From: Monosporascus cannonballus
Lineage: Eukaryota > Ascomycota > Sordariomycetes > Xylariales
Assembly (NCBI GenBank): GCA_004154925.1
Contig: QJNS01000056.1
Coordinates: 186,001-250,000 of the forward strand
Length of the DNA stretch: 64,000 nt
Reading direction: 5' to 3'
Positions 25,110-37,831 of the stretch are shown here, piece by piece. The position numbers and the translations under genes are program-made. Every line of letters starts with the position of its first letter. Within the stretch, counting starts at the first letter, position 1. The notes beneath the pieces are model-generated. The model was not told the DNA's origin and did no database searches. It saw only the letters and a program-made list of their open reading frames with translations.

Positions 25110-28100
25110 ATTCTTTTATTTGCTATAGAAAGTAACGCGATAATTATTAAAAGTTAAGCTTGCCGATTGCAAAATAAACCTAAGTTATTAATCGAAAAGA
25201 CCGCCGATCGGAACTTAACTAACAAGCGATCGATTACGGTACGGAAATAGGCGAAAAAACTTATAACGAAGCTTTAACGGGCAAAGGATTATGGTCGCCG
25301 GGATCCCAAATTACCTTATATATATAATAAGGATACGTTCCGATAGCCGTTAATTAAATGGTTGGAAAACGGGCATAATATAACAAACGCGTTCCGGAAT
25401 TTAAAGTAAAAAAGGGTTAAGCCTTTTAATAATAATTAAATTTTAAAGATTATTCGTTAATAAAATAAATAATATTCGGAATTATTCCGATAATTGGCCG
25501 AATAATAAGTAATAATATAAGTTGAAAAAGTAAAACTTTATAAGTTAATTGCAATATTATTACAAAAGTTTAAGGGCGATAAACGAATATCGCATTATAA
25601 TTATCCGAAATTTTCCAAATACGTATCGATTAAAAAAAAATTAAATAAAAATTATTACGGAAGTTTACGCCGAAAGGCTAAGGTAAAATGTTTTTATTTA
25701 TATTTAATGGGTTATGGGTTATATGGTTGTTTTTATTACGAACGTTTAATAATTATATTATATTACGTTTAATTATTTTAATTAGGAAAAAAAATTAAAA
25801 ATAAAATATTTATGGATTTTTATTAAAAGAAATTACGCAAATTTTAACTTTTTCGATAAGGAATATAGGGAATAATTTATAGAATTACGATAACGATCCG
25901 ATTAATCGCCGTTAGATTTTTATATTAAATAAAGATTTTTGGTTTATAAAATAAAGTTTACGGATAATTTTTAATCCATAAAATAATTAAGATAATAAGC
26001 GTTTTATTTTTAATTATTTTTATAAATTAATATTAAGGTTACGAAATACTTTATTACGAAAAAACGTTAAACTAAAACGAATTAATAACGTAATAAATAA
26101 AATAAAGCGTTATTAAGACGTTTAAAAAAAGGCGAAAAAAACCGATTATTTTCTATTAAAAATATTAATAAGGATAAACGATTTTATTTTAATGCTTTCG
26201 GGAAAAAAAATCCTTAAAGCAAATCAGAAATACCGCGTAGAAATAATAGAAATTACGGGCATTATTATATTCGGAAGGTAAATAATCGCTAATTTAATTC
26301 CGATTAAAGTAAATCCGAACGATTTAATATCTTTAATTTTTATAAAGACTTATTTAAATATTATAATTATAAGAAGCCAGGTTACAAAAACGTAAATTAC
26401 AAATTAAAAAAGGATACGAAAACCTTATTATCCCGGTTATACGGAAACCAAATTCCGAAAACCGTATAAAATGTTATAATATATAATAACGAATTAAATT
26501 AATTCCTAAACGTAAACTTAAAAAAGGAGCCGGAATAAGTATATACGTTTAATTTATTTCGGTTAATAATTATAAAATAATCGGAATAAAGTTATTTTTT
26601 AAAAGGAAAATATTTATTAAAAGAAATACGGAAAATATAGTAATATAAGTAAATATGGATATTAAAATATAAATAAATATTATAAGTAAAAGGTTAACAA
26701 AAAAACTTAATTTTTAATTAATTTCCGTAAATATTCCGGGTTTTATCGGCGTTAATAACGCGTATATTAAATATTATAAAGTATACGAAATATTTATTAA
26801 TATAATGAATAATAACGGAAACGAATAAAAATTTAAGCAAATTTATTTTGTAATATGTCGCGATCGGAAAACGCCCGATTTCTTATTATTTAGACCCGGA
26901 ATAAATAAATTAGGGATTTTGTTAAATATAATTATATATTAATGGTTATACGGATTATTATAAAAAGTTAATAAATAGGAAATTATAAACCTAATATTTT
27001 CCGGTAAGTAAGTTTATACCGTTAATTTAATAAATTTAGCCGAAAAATTAAATATTCCGGAATTCGGGAAATAATAAAAATAAGAAATAATTAATCTTTT
27101 TGTATATTTAAGAATTTCCGGCGAATATATTCCAAAAAATAATAAAAAAAATATTTTAATTATTAAAGGCAAAATCTATAATAAATTTAATCCCAAGAAA
27201 AACGCTTTTATTTGGTTTAATTTATTTTATTTTGAAAACTTAAAGAAAAGTATTTAAAAAATATATCCGAAAAAACCTAAAGATAAGCCGGATACGTTAT
27301 TCGAAAACGGACGTAAAAGTACTAATATTATTTATACTTAAAAAGGACGGCAATTTCCGATTATACCTTAATTATAAAGGGTTAAATCGGGTAACGACAA
27401 AAAATTAATATTTTTTATTTTTGATTTTAAAAATAATAAATTGCTTAAAATTAATTAAGATGTTTTCGAAAATTGATTTTAAAGATATTTATTATTATAT
27501 TAAAATTAAGAGAAATAATTAATGGAAAACTGTTTTCCGAACGTAATACGGGCAGTTCGAATATACAGTTATATTATTTAGCTTTATTAATATGTTAATT
27601 ACGTTTTAAGCTTATATATATAAGGTATTAATTAAATTAATTAATTATATATACATAATAAATTTAAATAATATAAGTATTTATTCGGATAACGAAAGAA
27701 AATATGCGAAATATTTCTAATTAATGTACGAATGGTTATTATAATATTAATTATTTTCCAAAACGTTTAAATACGAATTTTTTTTTAAAAAAATAAAGTT
27801 TTTAAAATTTATGATTAATACCGATAATTTAAAGATAAACTGCCGACGGGATAATATTATTAAAATATAATTAAAATTAAAATTAATTTATGATATTTAA
27901 ATATTTTTAAGATTTATAAATTTTTATCGGAAATTTATTGCTTATTATTTGCGTATTACCAAATTTATTATTAAGTTTTTAAAAGGGGCGTAAAGTAAAA
28001 AAAAATAACAAAATTCCGGTAACCCGAAAAAGTTAAAAAGGAGTTCCGAAATTTAAAAGATATTTTTTAATCGGCAACCATTTTCCGATATTAGGATAAT

Positions 28101-30480
28101 ACCAAAAATATTAGGGTTAAAATAAACGTTTCGGTAAAAATTATATTAAGGATATTTTTATAAAAATACGGAAAATATTGGCGCCTAATTATATATTAGT
28201 TACGAAAATTAAATCTAATTGAAAAACGGTAAGTTATAAAATAATAAAAATTATTAGCGATTTTAAAAAGCTTAAAATATTAACGGTAATATTTTAAAAG
28301 TACGAAGAAAAATTTTTTAACATTTACTGATTATATAACGTTAAAGGATATAATAAAGGCGCCGGCGCGTAGCTTTAAGGAAAAATTAATCCGATAGGTT
28401 TATTATTTTGCGTAATTTTATTTTGAAATCGAATATTAACCGGGCGTTATTAATCCGGTGGATAAGATATTTAAACGCCCGGATTATATATTAGGGGAAA
28501 TTACGTATAACGACGTAATCCTTATATTATTTAAAAAATTCGGATTTATAAATAATATGCCGGAAAACGTACGGAAAACCGTTGTAAATATAAAGCGCGA
28601 TTTAAAATATTATAAAGAGGTAAAGGGCTTTATAAAAATAATGCAAAATTCGTTTGTTATAAAATTTCCAAATAAATTTTAAGTAGCGGAAATTTAAATA
28701 ATTATTATCCGCGTAAAAAAAGCGGAAAACTTTTGTTATACGATTATAAAAGGGTTTCGAAATAAAAAGGAAAATAAGGAATTATATATTTATTAAAATT
28801 ATTATTTACGAATAATAATATAAGTACGAATTATAATAATAATATGATTAACAGTTAATTAATAATAACCGTAAATTATAACCGTATTACGATTGGATTC
28901 CAAAAGTTTTAAAAAGGACGAAATTAATGTTACAATTATTATTTATAATTAATACGTTATACGTTTTTTAGCGAAAAAGTTAGCCAAAAACGAAACAGTA
29001 TTTTAGCTGAAAGTTTTCCGATAATTTTACGATTAGGTTCGAAAATTAAAAATTAAAAACTTGAATATTATAAAGTTAATACGGATAATTAAACGTTAAG
29101 CCGAAATAAAAAAATATTTTTTAGATTTAAATAAGATTTTATATTATCGGGATAAATTCGTAATTCCATTATAAGGCGTTTTACGAAAATAATTAATTAA
29201 TTAATACCATAATTATTTAAAGGTAAAATATATGGGATATATATATATATTAAAATTAATAATTAAAATGTTTTATTCGGAAAATATATTAAATAATATC
29301 CGAATTATTCGGGCATAATAAAATTATGTTATAAATTATATGGATAATTATAACTTTTACCGTTATTTAAGTAATTCTTTTTAAAAAATTCGTTAGATTT
29401 TATTACGGGATTTCCTAAAAGCTTAGGTTTAAACGGGTTAAAGTACGATATAATTTTGGTGATCGTCAACCGTTTTACGAAATTGGGATTGTTTATTTTT
29501 ATGGTTAAAATCTTAACCGTAACCGAATTAGCCCGATTATTTTATAATAAGATTAAATATAAATTCGGTACGTTAACCGGAATTATTAATAATAAAAATA
29601 AGTTATTAAAGAATTAATTTTAGGTAGAATTTTATAAAAAACGAAAAATAAAGTGGCGAATATCGATTATTTATTATTTGTAAATTAATAAATAAACGAA
29701 ACGTATTTATTAAGTTTTAAAATATTATTTCCGTAATTACGTTAATAAATATTAAAATAATTAAATAAGGTTATTGCGAAATGCGGAATTCGTATATAAT
29801 AATATGCGGAATACGTTTATTAGCCGTTTTCCGTTCGAAATTTTATATAGGTATTATTTAAGGATAATAAAATATTTTTTATAAATATTTAAAGGATAAG
29901 TATAAGAAATTAAGGAATATTTCGAAAAAATGGCAGTTATTCGTTAAATAATATACGAATATTAGAAAAAAGTAACGGCAGCCTAAAAAATATTATAATT
30001 AACGTTATACGCTTATGGAATTCTAATTAAGATAATAAGTAGATTTATTAATTAAGAATTTTAAATTTAAAAATAACAAATTCGTATTTATTTATATCCG
30101 GATTATAATTAAAAAGTAAATAAGTTTTTAGGCGTATAAAGTAATTTTTCCCATTAAATATTAACAGATATATAATATATTTTTAATATTTTTATTAAAA
30201 CAGTAATATAATCGGGAACCGGGCGATATTTAGATAATGTTATTGGATTTAATAAAGTAATAGAAAAAATAAGTAATAAAGAATATTATTTATTACCGAA
30301 ATAACCAGGGGTAACGTAAATATCTGATTAAATAGGAAGATTGGCTTATTAAATATAATATGTAAAAGTTCCGAAAGTATTTCGAATATGTATTTAAAAT
30401 ATTATAATATTACGAGAAAAAAGTTAAATACGTATATAAAAAATAAGATAATTTAAAAACCGTAAAGTAATAGTAATCCG
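25110..30480 (+). pseudogene. gag-pol of element C (chromovirus), degraded
   Basis: Plus strand. Reverse transcriptase at about 27410-27720 reads FSKIDFKDIYYYIKIK, then WKTVFRT and QFEYTV, then LNNISIYSDNE, the last being the YLDDILIYS active-site block with both Asp turned to Asn. RNase H ends near 28410-28490 with YFEIEY.PGVINPVD and KRPDYILG. The integrase core is at about 29390-29700 (DFITGFPKS, VNRFTKLGLFI, ARLFYNKI, FGTLTGI). The post-integrase linker (NFKFKN, AYKVIFPIKY) and a chromodomain near 30250-30390 (RKYLIK.EDWLIKYN) close pol. Many stops; one open stretch of 74 codons (28458-28682) spans the RNase H end. Confidence 0.85.
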
Positions 30481-32098
30481 ATTGGAAATTAATTGCTTAA
30501 TAATTATAAAAATTACAAAAAATAATTTTAAGTAAAATTAAAATATTAATATTAAAATATTATTTAGTTATATAATTATTTTTAAATTTTTAGCAAATAA
30601 TTATTTTATTATATATCGATTGGAAATTTATAAATAATATAAAAGAAATTAAATTCTTATTTCGAAAATAAAGTTTTGTATTTAATTATTAAATTTTACG
30701 TTAATTAATTTTTAATAGGTGTATTAAGGAAGTTAATATAAGAATATCGGAAAATAATCAGAAAAAATATAACGGTAAAAAACGGATACGTTTATTAAAT
30801 TTGTTGGGCGTAAAATCCGGAAGGAATTTAAAAACGTTTTATTTCTTACGAAAAATAGGGCCTAAATAATTGGAATATAATTTGTTATTAGTTTGAAATA
30901 AGGCGTTATCCCTGAAACGCTTGATATATTTGGGTTTGGTAATAGTTTTACCGGGTAAAACCGTTTTTTAATTATGGTTTTTAATAAATATCAAAATTTC
31001 TTTAAGGCGTCGGAGGACAGGCGGAAAATGCTTATAAGTAAGGAACGTAACGGTATAACGGCTTTCGAAGGTCGCCTTATTTATGGGGATACCTTAAAAT
31101 TACGTTTAATCGGAAATTAATTGCGGAATAATAAGAAAAAAATTGTAATATTTATAAAAAGGATTTAAATTTGCAAATTTATAAAACGGTATTAAAATTA
31201 GATTTCCGTAATTATAACGGATAATCGGAAATTGATTTTAGTTGTATTAAGGAAATAATATTTTTTTTAATAATAATTACGTTAAAGGCAAATTCGGCCT
31301 TACGAAAAACGTTAAATCGACGACCGATTATAATTACGTTAAAATGTTCGTATTAGGTATTTGTAATACGAGCTTTTTCGAATTCGTCGATTAACTCCTA
31401 ATTATCGGTACCGAATTAAAAAATCGTTTAAGCGGTATTTTTAAAAACAATCGGAATTTAAATAAAAATTAAATAACGATATTAATAATATTAAGAATAA
31501 TTATTTACCGCGCGAAAAGTTTTATAATAATAATTAATTATAACGTAATTTAAGGCGTTTAAAACTTAAACGTAAACCGTACGGTAATCGAAATAACGTT
31601 ATATTACGTAAATATAATACGGCTTATTACCGTCCGTAATATAATTAATATTTATTTTATTATCGGCGTCGAAGGGATAACGTTCGAGGAAATTCCAGTT
31701 TTCCTTAATATTAAAGTATTATTTTTCCTTGAACTCCTTACGAAAAAAAAAAATATGGCGAACGGAAATAATACGTAAAATAAATAAAGAAAACGAAATG
31801 AAAATAAAGAAAAACGGAAAACCGAATAAAACGCGTACGTAAAAGGAATGGAGATATAGGCGTAAAAGGGGAAAAAAAAGAGGTAAATAAGGTAAGGTTA
31901 AAAATGGATTATAAGAAAAAATTAGGCGGAGCATAATTAATTACGTAATATAATACGTATTAATTATTACGGTAATTATTTATAACATAATATAACAGTA
32001 AATTATCGGCAAGTATACGTAATTAAATTTGCGAAATACGTTACATCAAATTAATAATAATATTATTAGGGATTAATAGCTTAAAAAAGGGGAGTATT
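30481..32098. other. Unexplained 1.6 kb between pol and 3' LTR of element C
   Basis: Pol appears to end with the chromodomain before 30480, yet the 3' LTR starts at 32099. No frame on either strand is clearly recognisable. The plus strand is strikingly purine-rich from 31740 to 31900 (many AAAGAAA/GGAAA words), giving an open minus-strand frame 31719-31934 that is Phe/Leu-rich and probably a composition artefact. It could be an accessory region or an undetected insertion. Confidence 0.45.
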
Positions 32099-32304
32099 TG
32101 TAAGAATATAGCCTTTATAAGGATAAGGTTGGTAACCGATTAATTACCGATTAGCCACCGACCTATTTATTAATATAAATTTACTATCTAGCAGCTAATG
32201 GGAAACGCCAGATGGAAGTAACCTAATATATTTATTTTTTGGAATCTGCTTTACGATTGGTCGGAGATCACCTTACTTAGCTTATAGCTATCCATTATCT
32301 TACA
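32099..32304 (+). repeat. 3' LTR of element C
   Basis: Starts TGTAAGAATATAGCC, ends TATCTTACA. Equal in length to its partner and colinear throughout, with differences that are mostly C/T and G/A. Polypurine tract at 32083-32094. Confidence 0.9.
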
Positions 32305-33978
32305 TATAGATGTTATTTTAATATTTTTGTAGTAATTAATATTATATTATAATTAAATAACAGAAAGTTTCTTAACCCAATTATTGGATTCAAAATAAAA
32401 ATATTAATATAAATTAATTTTCCATATTTAACTTGTTTATTTTAGTTATCTATTTATTTATCATTTAGACGTATTGGAGAATTGGTGATTTAAGTTGATT
32501 TATTTTATAAGGTTTTATTGAAATTTAAATATAAATGTTAATTTTTTGTTTAAAATAATTTCAATTAATAATCAGTACATATCAAAAATATATCTAAAAA
32601 AGAATGTATATTATTTGTTCGATATTTGCGTTTTGGTAATATAATAAAAAATATAAGTATTTCGTAAATTAGTTGACGATTACTAAAAGACTATAATAAT
32701 ATATTTTTATACTCAAAAATTTTAATATTAAATATTTAATAATTAAGTCGAACATAATTAAATATTACAATTATTTTGTAACTAATAATTACTTTAATTT
32801 TCTGTATAGCTTATAATATCGAAATTTCGTTTTGGCGTAAATATCCTATTATTATATAACTGTTTATACCGTTAATTGTATTTTTTAAAAAAGATATATA
32901 CGTTAAAACGGTTTTAAGGTTTTCCAAATCCCTGGATATCCGTATAACTAATATTTATATATTTTTTGTATTAAATAATTTTAATATGCTTTTTCAAAAT
33001 CCATATCTTATTTATTTCTTAATTTTTTAAGAAACGGTTATTATAATATTAAATTATATATTATATATTAAAGGGTATTATTACAATTATTAAAATTTAT
33101 TATAAGCGTAAATAATTTTTATAATAATATTAAAAATTATATAATGAATTTCCACCAATATCTTTTCGAAATTCAATTTTTTAATTAATATATTTACTTT
33201 ATTATTTTTTAAACTTTTTGTACGGATAATAACGAAATCGATATTCGCTAATTTTTCTGTATAACGAAATTATTGTCCGGTAATTTCTTTGGTTATAATA
33301 AATTGAATCAGATTTTAATAATCCGTATAGACTTTGACGCAATATAAGTTTCCTTTCAAAAAATATCTAAATTTTCGAAATGTTATAATAATAATTAGAA
33401 ATTGCTAATTTGAAATACTGTAATTCAATTTGGTTCCTTTTAATTTGTACGAAAAGAATATAATAAAATACAATTTACCTTAATTATTTCGTTATTTAAT
33501 TATTATGCGTAATACATAAGCCGAAATAACGGTTTTTAATTCAAGAAAACAGTTTCAATTATATATAATTAATATTAATTCGTTAATAATTATATCTTTA
33601 ATATTTTAAATTATTTTTCTATATTTAACGTTTATTTAATTTTCTTTCGTAAGGATTATCAAAGATTTAATTATTTTACTAAAATTTCGAATAAAAGATC
33701 TATAAGAATTAACGAATTTAAGGAATACCTATATGTTTTTAATTGTTATTAACGTTTATTATTTTGTAATTATAACGTTTTTTATTAGGCTTTATCCTAA
33801 TATATCTTAAAATAATAATATATTCCAAATATTGTATTTTTAATTTGTAAAATTAAGTATTTTGCGTTGATAAATAACCTAATATTTTATAAAATATGAA
33901 GAATTTTGTAAACTTATTTTACATATATTTTTTCCGTTTTTTAAAAAATAAAAATATCGTCAAAATAGCAAATAATGA

Positions 33979-34254
33979 AGTGGGGCGAGGTGTTACACCT
34001 ATGGTCAGGCTCGGCTGATCAGAATGCCCGAGCTTCGCATATATATTAAGAAGTTCTTTTTCGCCATAAGTTCAACCCCCAGGCATTTTCGGCCACTATC
34101 ACCACTCAGCATGTTTTCGGCCACTTTAGTCATCGAGGTTCAACATCAGCAATACAGTCAGATTGAGTTCTTCATTTTTCGACAATCCCATTCCGTACCG
34201 TGACATAAAATGGTTATCCGCAATGATCAAGACCAATTCTCCCAACCCCAATTC
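33979..34254 (+). mobile_element. Unmutated LTR-type fragment inserted in pol of B
   Basis: 276 bp of normal GC content inside RIP-degraded pol of B, flanked by AATAATGA (33971-33978) and AATAACGA (34255-34262). Inside it, 33991-34205 looks like an LTR: TGTTAC at the left, GTGACA at the right, and a TATA-like CATATATATTAAG at 34037-34049. A purine-rich AGTGGGGCGAGG lies directly before it and TGGTTATCCGC, a possible primer-binding site, a few bases after. The order is thus PPT-LTR-PBS, the reverse of a normal element. The short 33979/34254 ends are only weakly inverted. A non-autonomous hAT-type MITE is an alternative, as the 8-bp duplication would suit it. Confidence 0.5.
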
Positions 34255-37200
34255 AATAACGAAAATATCGAAATATTTTCGTAATACATAATTTATTATC
34301 CGTTAAAAGGTTATTAATACGTTAATGGATTTTCTTAACGTAATTAAATATTTAAATAATTTATATGTCATTTTAAAATTTATTTTGTATTTATATATAT
34401 TTTTTGATTTTAATAAGATTATATTTATATTTGAATTGGAATATCATAAATTATTTGATTTGGTAAAATCGGTTATTTATTTTTATAATTAATACTAAAA
34501 ATATTCGATTTTTAATAATAATATTATTTAATTGTTACTAATTAATTACAAATCGTAACTTTTTATTGTTTAGGTTATAAAAAAAATAAGGTATTTTATT
34601 AGTAATTTCAAAAGCCCAATTTATTTTTTTGTAACCGATTTTTCAGATACTTTTTGAAACTACATTATTCGTTTCCGTTAAAGTTATAAATAAGGTAAAA
34701 CTTTCTCAAATATCTTTTTTTAAAAATTAAATATATTTATAGTATCATAATACTATATTAACTACAATTTTTAATTTTTCAGTTATTATTTTAAATTATT
34801 ATTTAGTTACTTTAATTTCGCTTTAATAATAATAATAATACGTTATATTTGTTTTTTGAGATTTATTTCCTTTTTTATATTTTGTCCTTTAAGTAACAAG
34901 GTTTTTATCGTATTTTTATATTTATATCCGTCGTTATTATCAATTAAATATTAAAAGTTTAATTTCTTTTTTTTGTTCATTAATAAAAATAAAATAAAAT
35001 TTGTTTAACCGGTTTTTCCGTTAATAGAAATTCCTTATTAGCATATTTATATTAATCCTAAGATTATATCGTAATTTTCAAGTAAAATAATATCTAAATT
35101 AATTATTGAATATTACTTTTGGATGAAAATCTCGAAATAATTTATTTTGTATATATTTTTTTCGTATTTCGTAAGCAAATTCTTAAATTTCGGTATTTAT
35201 TATTATATAACGTTTTAATTTATATCTTTAAAACAATTTAAACTTATTAATTATATTTGGTATAATATAAATGCCGCTAAAACGTTGTAATTCATTATTA
35301 TCTTATATTAATACGTTTTTATTCGTATATTTAAGGTAATAAAGTTATTAACGGCTTTTATTGTCGCGTTTAAAGCTTTTCGTAAAAAGTTCTTGTAATT
35401 TTTTACGGTTTCGTTATTTTGCCAATTTTTTATATGTAACCTTTTTTTAATTTTTGTTCGGATTTGTCGAATTTTGTTCATGGTTTTGTATTTAACGTGT
35501 TAAATTGTCATACGTTTTCGTTATTATCGGCGGATTATTTCTTTAACTGTATTAATTATTTTCTATCCTGCTATAATTCTTTTCCTTGTCGAATAAATTG
35601 TTTTGTTATATTTTTAATTATATCTTATTATATATTGTCCTAATTATCGTTTTAAAGTTCGCTTATAAATTAACGTATTTCTTTTTTAATAATCCTTTAT
35701 AAGGGTTTAAAATAAATACTAATTAAAAATGGAAATCGATAATAATTTTCAATAATATCTTTCTAGGATGTATTAAAATAACTTTTCTTTTGTTTAGTAA
35801 TTATAGTATTAAAATTAAGAAAAAGAGTTTTCCTATAGATATTATTTTTTTTTCGGACCAGTTTTTTATTTCGGCCAATTATTAAATATCTTCTGTAGTT
35901 ATAAATCGAAAGTATCGATATTATTATTTATTATTTTTGTTCTTTCCCGGGACGGTTTAGAATATCGAATCCTTTATAATATATACAAATAATTTGTTCG
36001 TAAATATATTATTTCCCTTTTTCGTAATCGGGATATTTTCGTCGTTGATAATATATGTTATGCATTTTGCCGTATCGATTAAGGGTTCCGGGATATACTT
36101 TTTTTGTTTTATTCTAATATTTGCGTAATCATCCTTACAATGCTTTTTGTTATATTCGTAATATTTATTATGTTAACGTTTTGGCGTTTGATATTCCATA
36201 TTATATTTTTCGCTTTAAGAAATTTAATATATATTTAAGTTAAATTAAATTAATAAATTTATTTTTGTTTTTTTAACTTTTTCTAGATTATCTCTTAAAT
36301 ATTAGTTTCTAGTTATTTTAATGAGGTTTTTTAAATGCCTTATACCATACTGTCTTATATCCTATTTTGTTACAATTATAATATTTGGTTTAGTTTTAAT
36401 CCTTCTTATAAATAACTCCTAATTCTATAAGTCTTAATTCCGTACCGTAAAAAGTATTATTACGTCGAAAAACGCTGGTATTAGCTATATATCGGGTTTG
36501 TTATTATTTTTTCCCTTGGTACCTTTAATACGCTATACGTATTACCGATTATTAATCTTAATTGCTATAATGATATAATCCGATAAATAATTAGGTTAAT
36601 TAAATTTTAATTTCTCTTTATTTTTTTAGGCTGTTAAACAATTTAGCCATTAATATTTTTTACTTGTAACTTAACTTAATTGCAAATTAAACTAACGTAC
36701 TGCTGTAATTGAATACGGATCCCTTTTATCGTAAATACTGGATCTGTATTTCGGCTTTTATTTTTTTCGTTTATTATTCCGAAAAGTCTCGTTAATATTT
36801 GCTCGAATTTTTCGTAATCGTTATAAATTCGGACCACTTTTAGGTTTCATTTATTATTAAATAATGTAACGTATTTTTTATAACGGGCTTAAACTAAAGA
36901 ACCGTATTTTTAATAAGTCGTCCAATTATAAATTTAATTCGTATAATAAACATAATAAGTTAAATAGGAAAATATCTAAAATATATTCGGTATTAAATTT
37001 AAAATAAATATAACTTAATTAAGATTCCGTCCAAAGGTTTTGGCTTAAAAAACTTAAGGAACTTTCTTAATTCCTTAATACAATTTAGCTAAATAACCTG
37101 GTTTATTTAAAAGGGCTTCCCGGTTTCGGGAGTTTTGCTTTTCTCTTTAAATATCTTCTGGGCGGCTTAAAAGGACGTTATAAGATTATTATTATCTTTT

Positions 37201-37407
37201 TTAAGCTAAAGAATACGTCGTTTATGGCATCTAGTCGTCGAAAAAGTTCTTCGCGAAAAAAGTAAAGTTTTTTTTTTCGGATTCCATTTTAGTATCTAAG
37301 TAATTAAAGACTTAATAAATAGGTTATTCGGGCTGCTTATTAATAAACATAACTTTATTCGATATTGCTCAAATTTTAACGGTATCATTAAATAAAAATT
37401 TGCAACG

Positions 37408-37831
37408 TATAACAGATAAAGGATTTAACCAATTATTAAACCTTAATCGTACGAGTTTATATTAATAGAAATATTGTAAGAACTTGAAAAATAAATATAA
37501 TAATCGTATTACGTCTCATAATTCTAAGGGTGCTTTGGATAACGATATTATATTACAAGTTAATGCCTTTTAAAGTATAAAAATAATAAAAGTATATATT
37601 CTTTTTTGTATCCCGTTAGATTTTTTGGATTATTCCGAATCTATATCGGATCACTGCATGGATTCCTTTAAATCCCTTAGATTATTCCGGATCCATATTG
37701 GATAACTGCATAGATCCCGTTGGATCCCTTAGATCACTCCGGATCTACGTCGTGTGATTCCGACCCACTTGGGTCCTATTTCGGTTATCGAATGATCGTT
37801 TCCGAGACCCTTCCTTGGTTGGATCATAACA
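37408..37831 (-). repeat. 5' LTR of element B
   Basis: 424 bp, plus-strand start TATAACAGATAAAGG (RIP form of TGTGACGGCTAGG), end GGATCATAACA, followed by the TTAAT duplication. Carries the same B-type internal direct repeats near 37610-37740 as its partner. Confidence 0.9.

Larger units (their letters stand above)
24904..32304 (+). mobile_element. Second-family Ty3/gypsy element C, nested in B
   Basis: 7401 bp in plus sense with 206-bp LTRs at both ends (24904-25109 and 32099-32304) that have no similarity to the A/B/D/E LTRs. It interrupts pol of B. The flanking pentamers, AACAG (24899-24903) and TATAG (32305-32309), match only in part, so the target duplication has decayed. Reverse transcriptase, RNase H end, integrase and chromodomain follow in the normal Ty3 order. 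A polypurine tract AAAAAAGGGGAG precedes the 3' LTR. Confidence 0.9.
24346..37407 (-). pseudogene. gag-pol of element B, degraded and interrupted twice
   Basis: Minus-strand coding remnant, split by element C (24904-32304) and by the LTR fragment (33979-34254). Chromodomain at about 24340-24480 (minus DGFI.YLIKLKEYPNS). The reverse transcriptase part lies around 33900-34400, where the LTR fragment interrupts it. The gag zinc-knuckle and protease part lies at about 35900-36420 and the capsid part further right. Stops are dense. Confidence 0.75.
23248..37831 (-). mobile_element. Ty3/gypsy chromovirus B, nested in E, itself interrupted
   Basis: Minus-sense element with 5' LTR 37408-37831 and 3' LTR 23248-23672, both of the same U3 type, flanked by TTAAT at 23243-23247 and 37832-37836. 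The host sequence joins smoothly across one TTAAT when compared with A and G (minus GGAAAAAAGTTAATCCAGCG near 2560). It contains element C and the LTR fragment at 33979-34254; without these it is about 6.9 kb. Confidence 0.92.

Noticed and set aside
31719..31934. 71-codon Phe/Leu-rich minus-strand frame in element C
   Set aside because: It is opposite a purine-rich run; composition alone explains the lack of stops and the hydrophobic residues.
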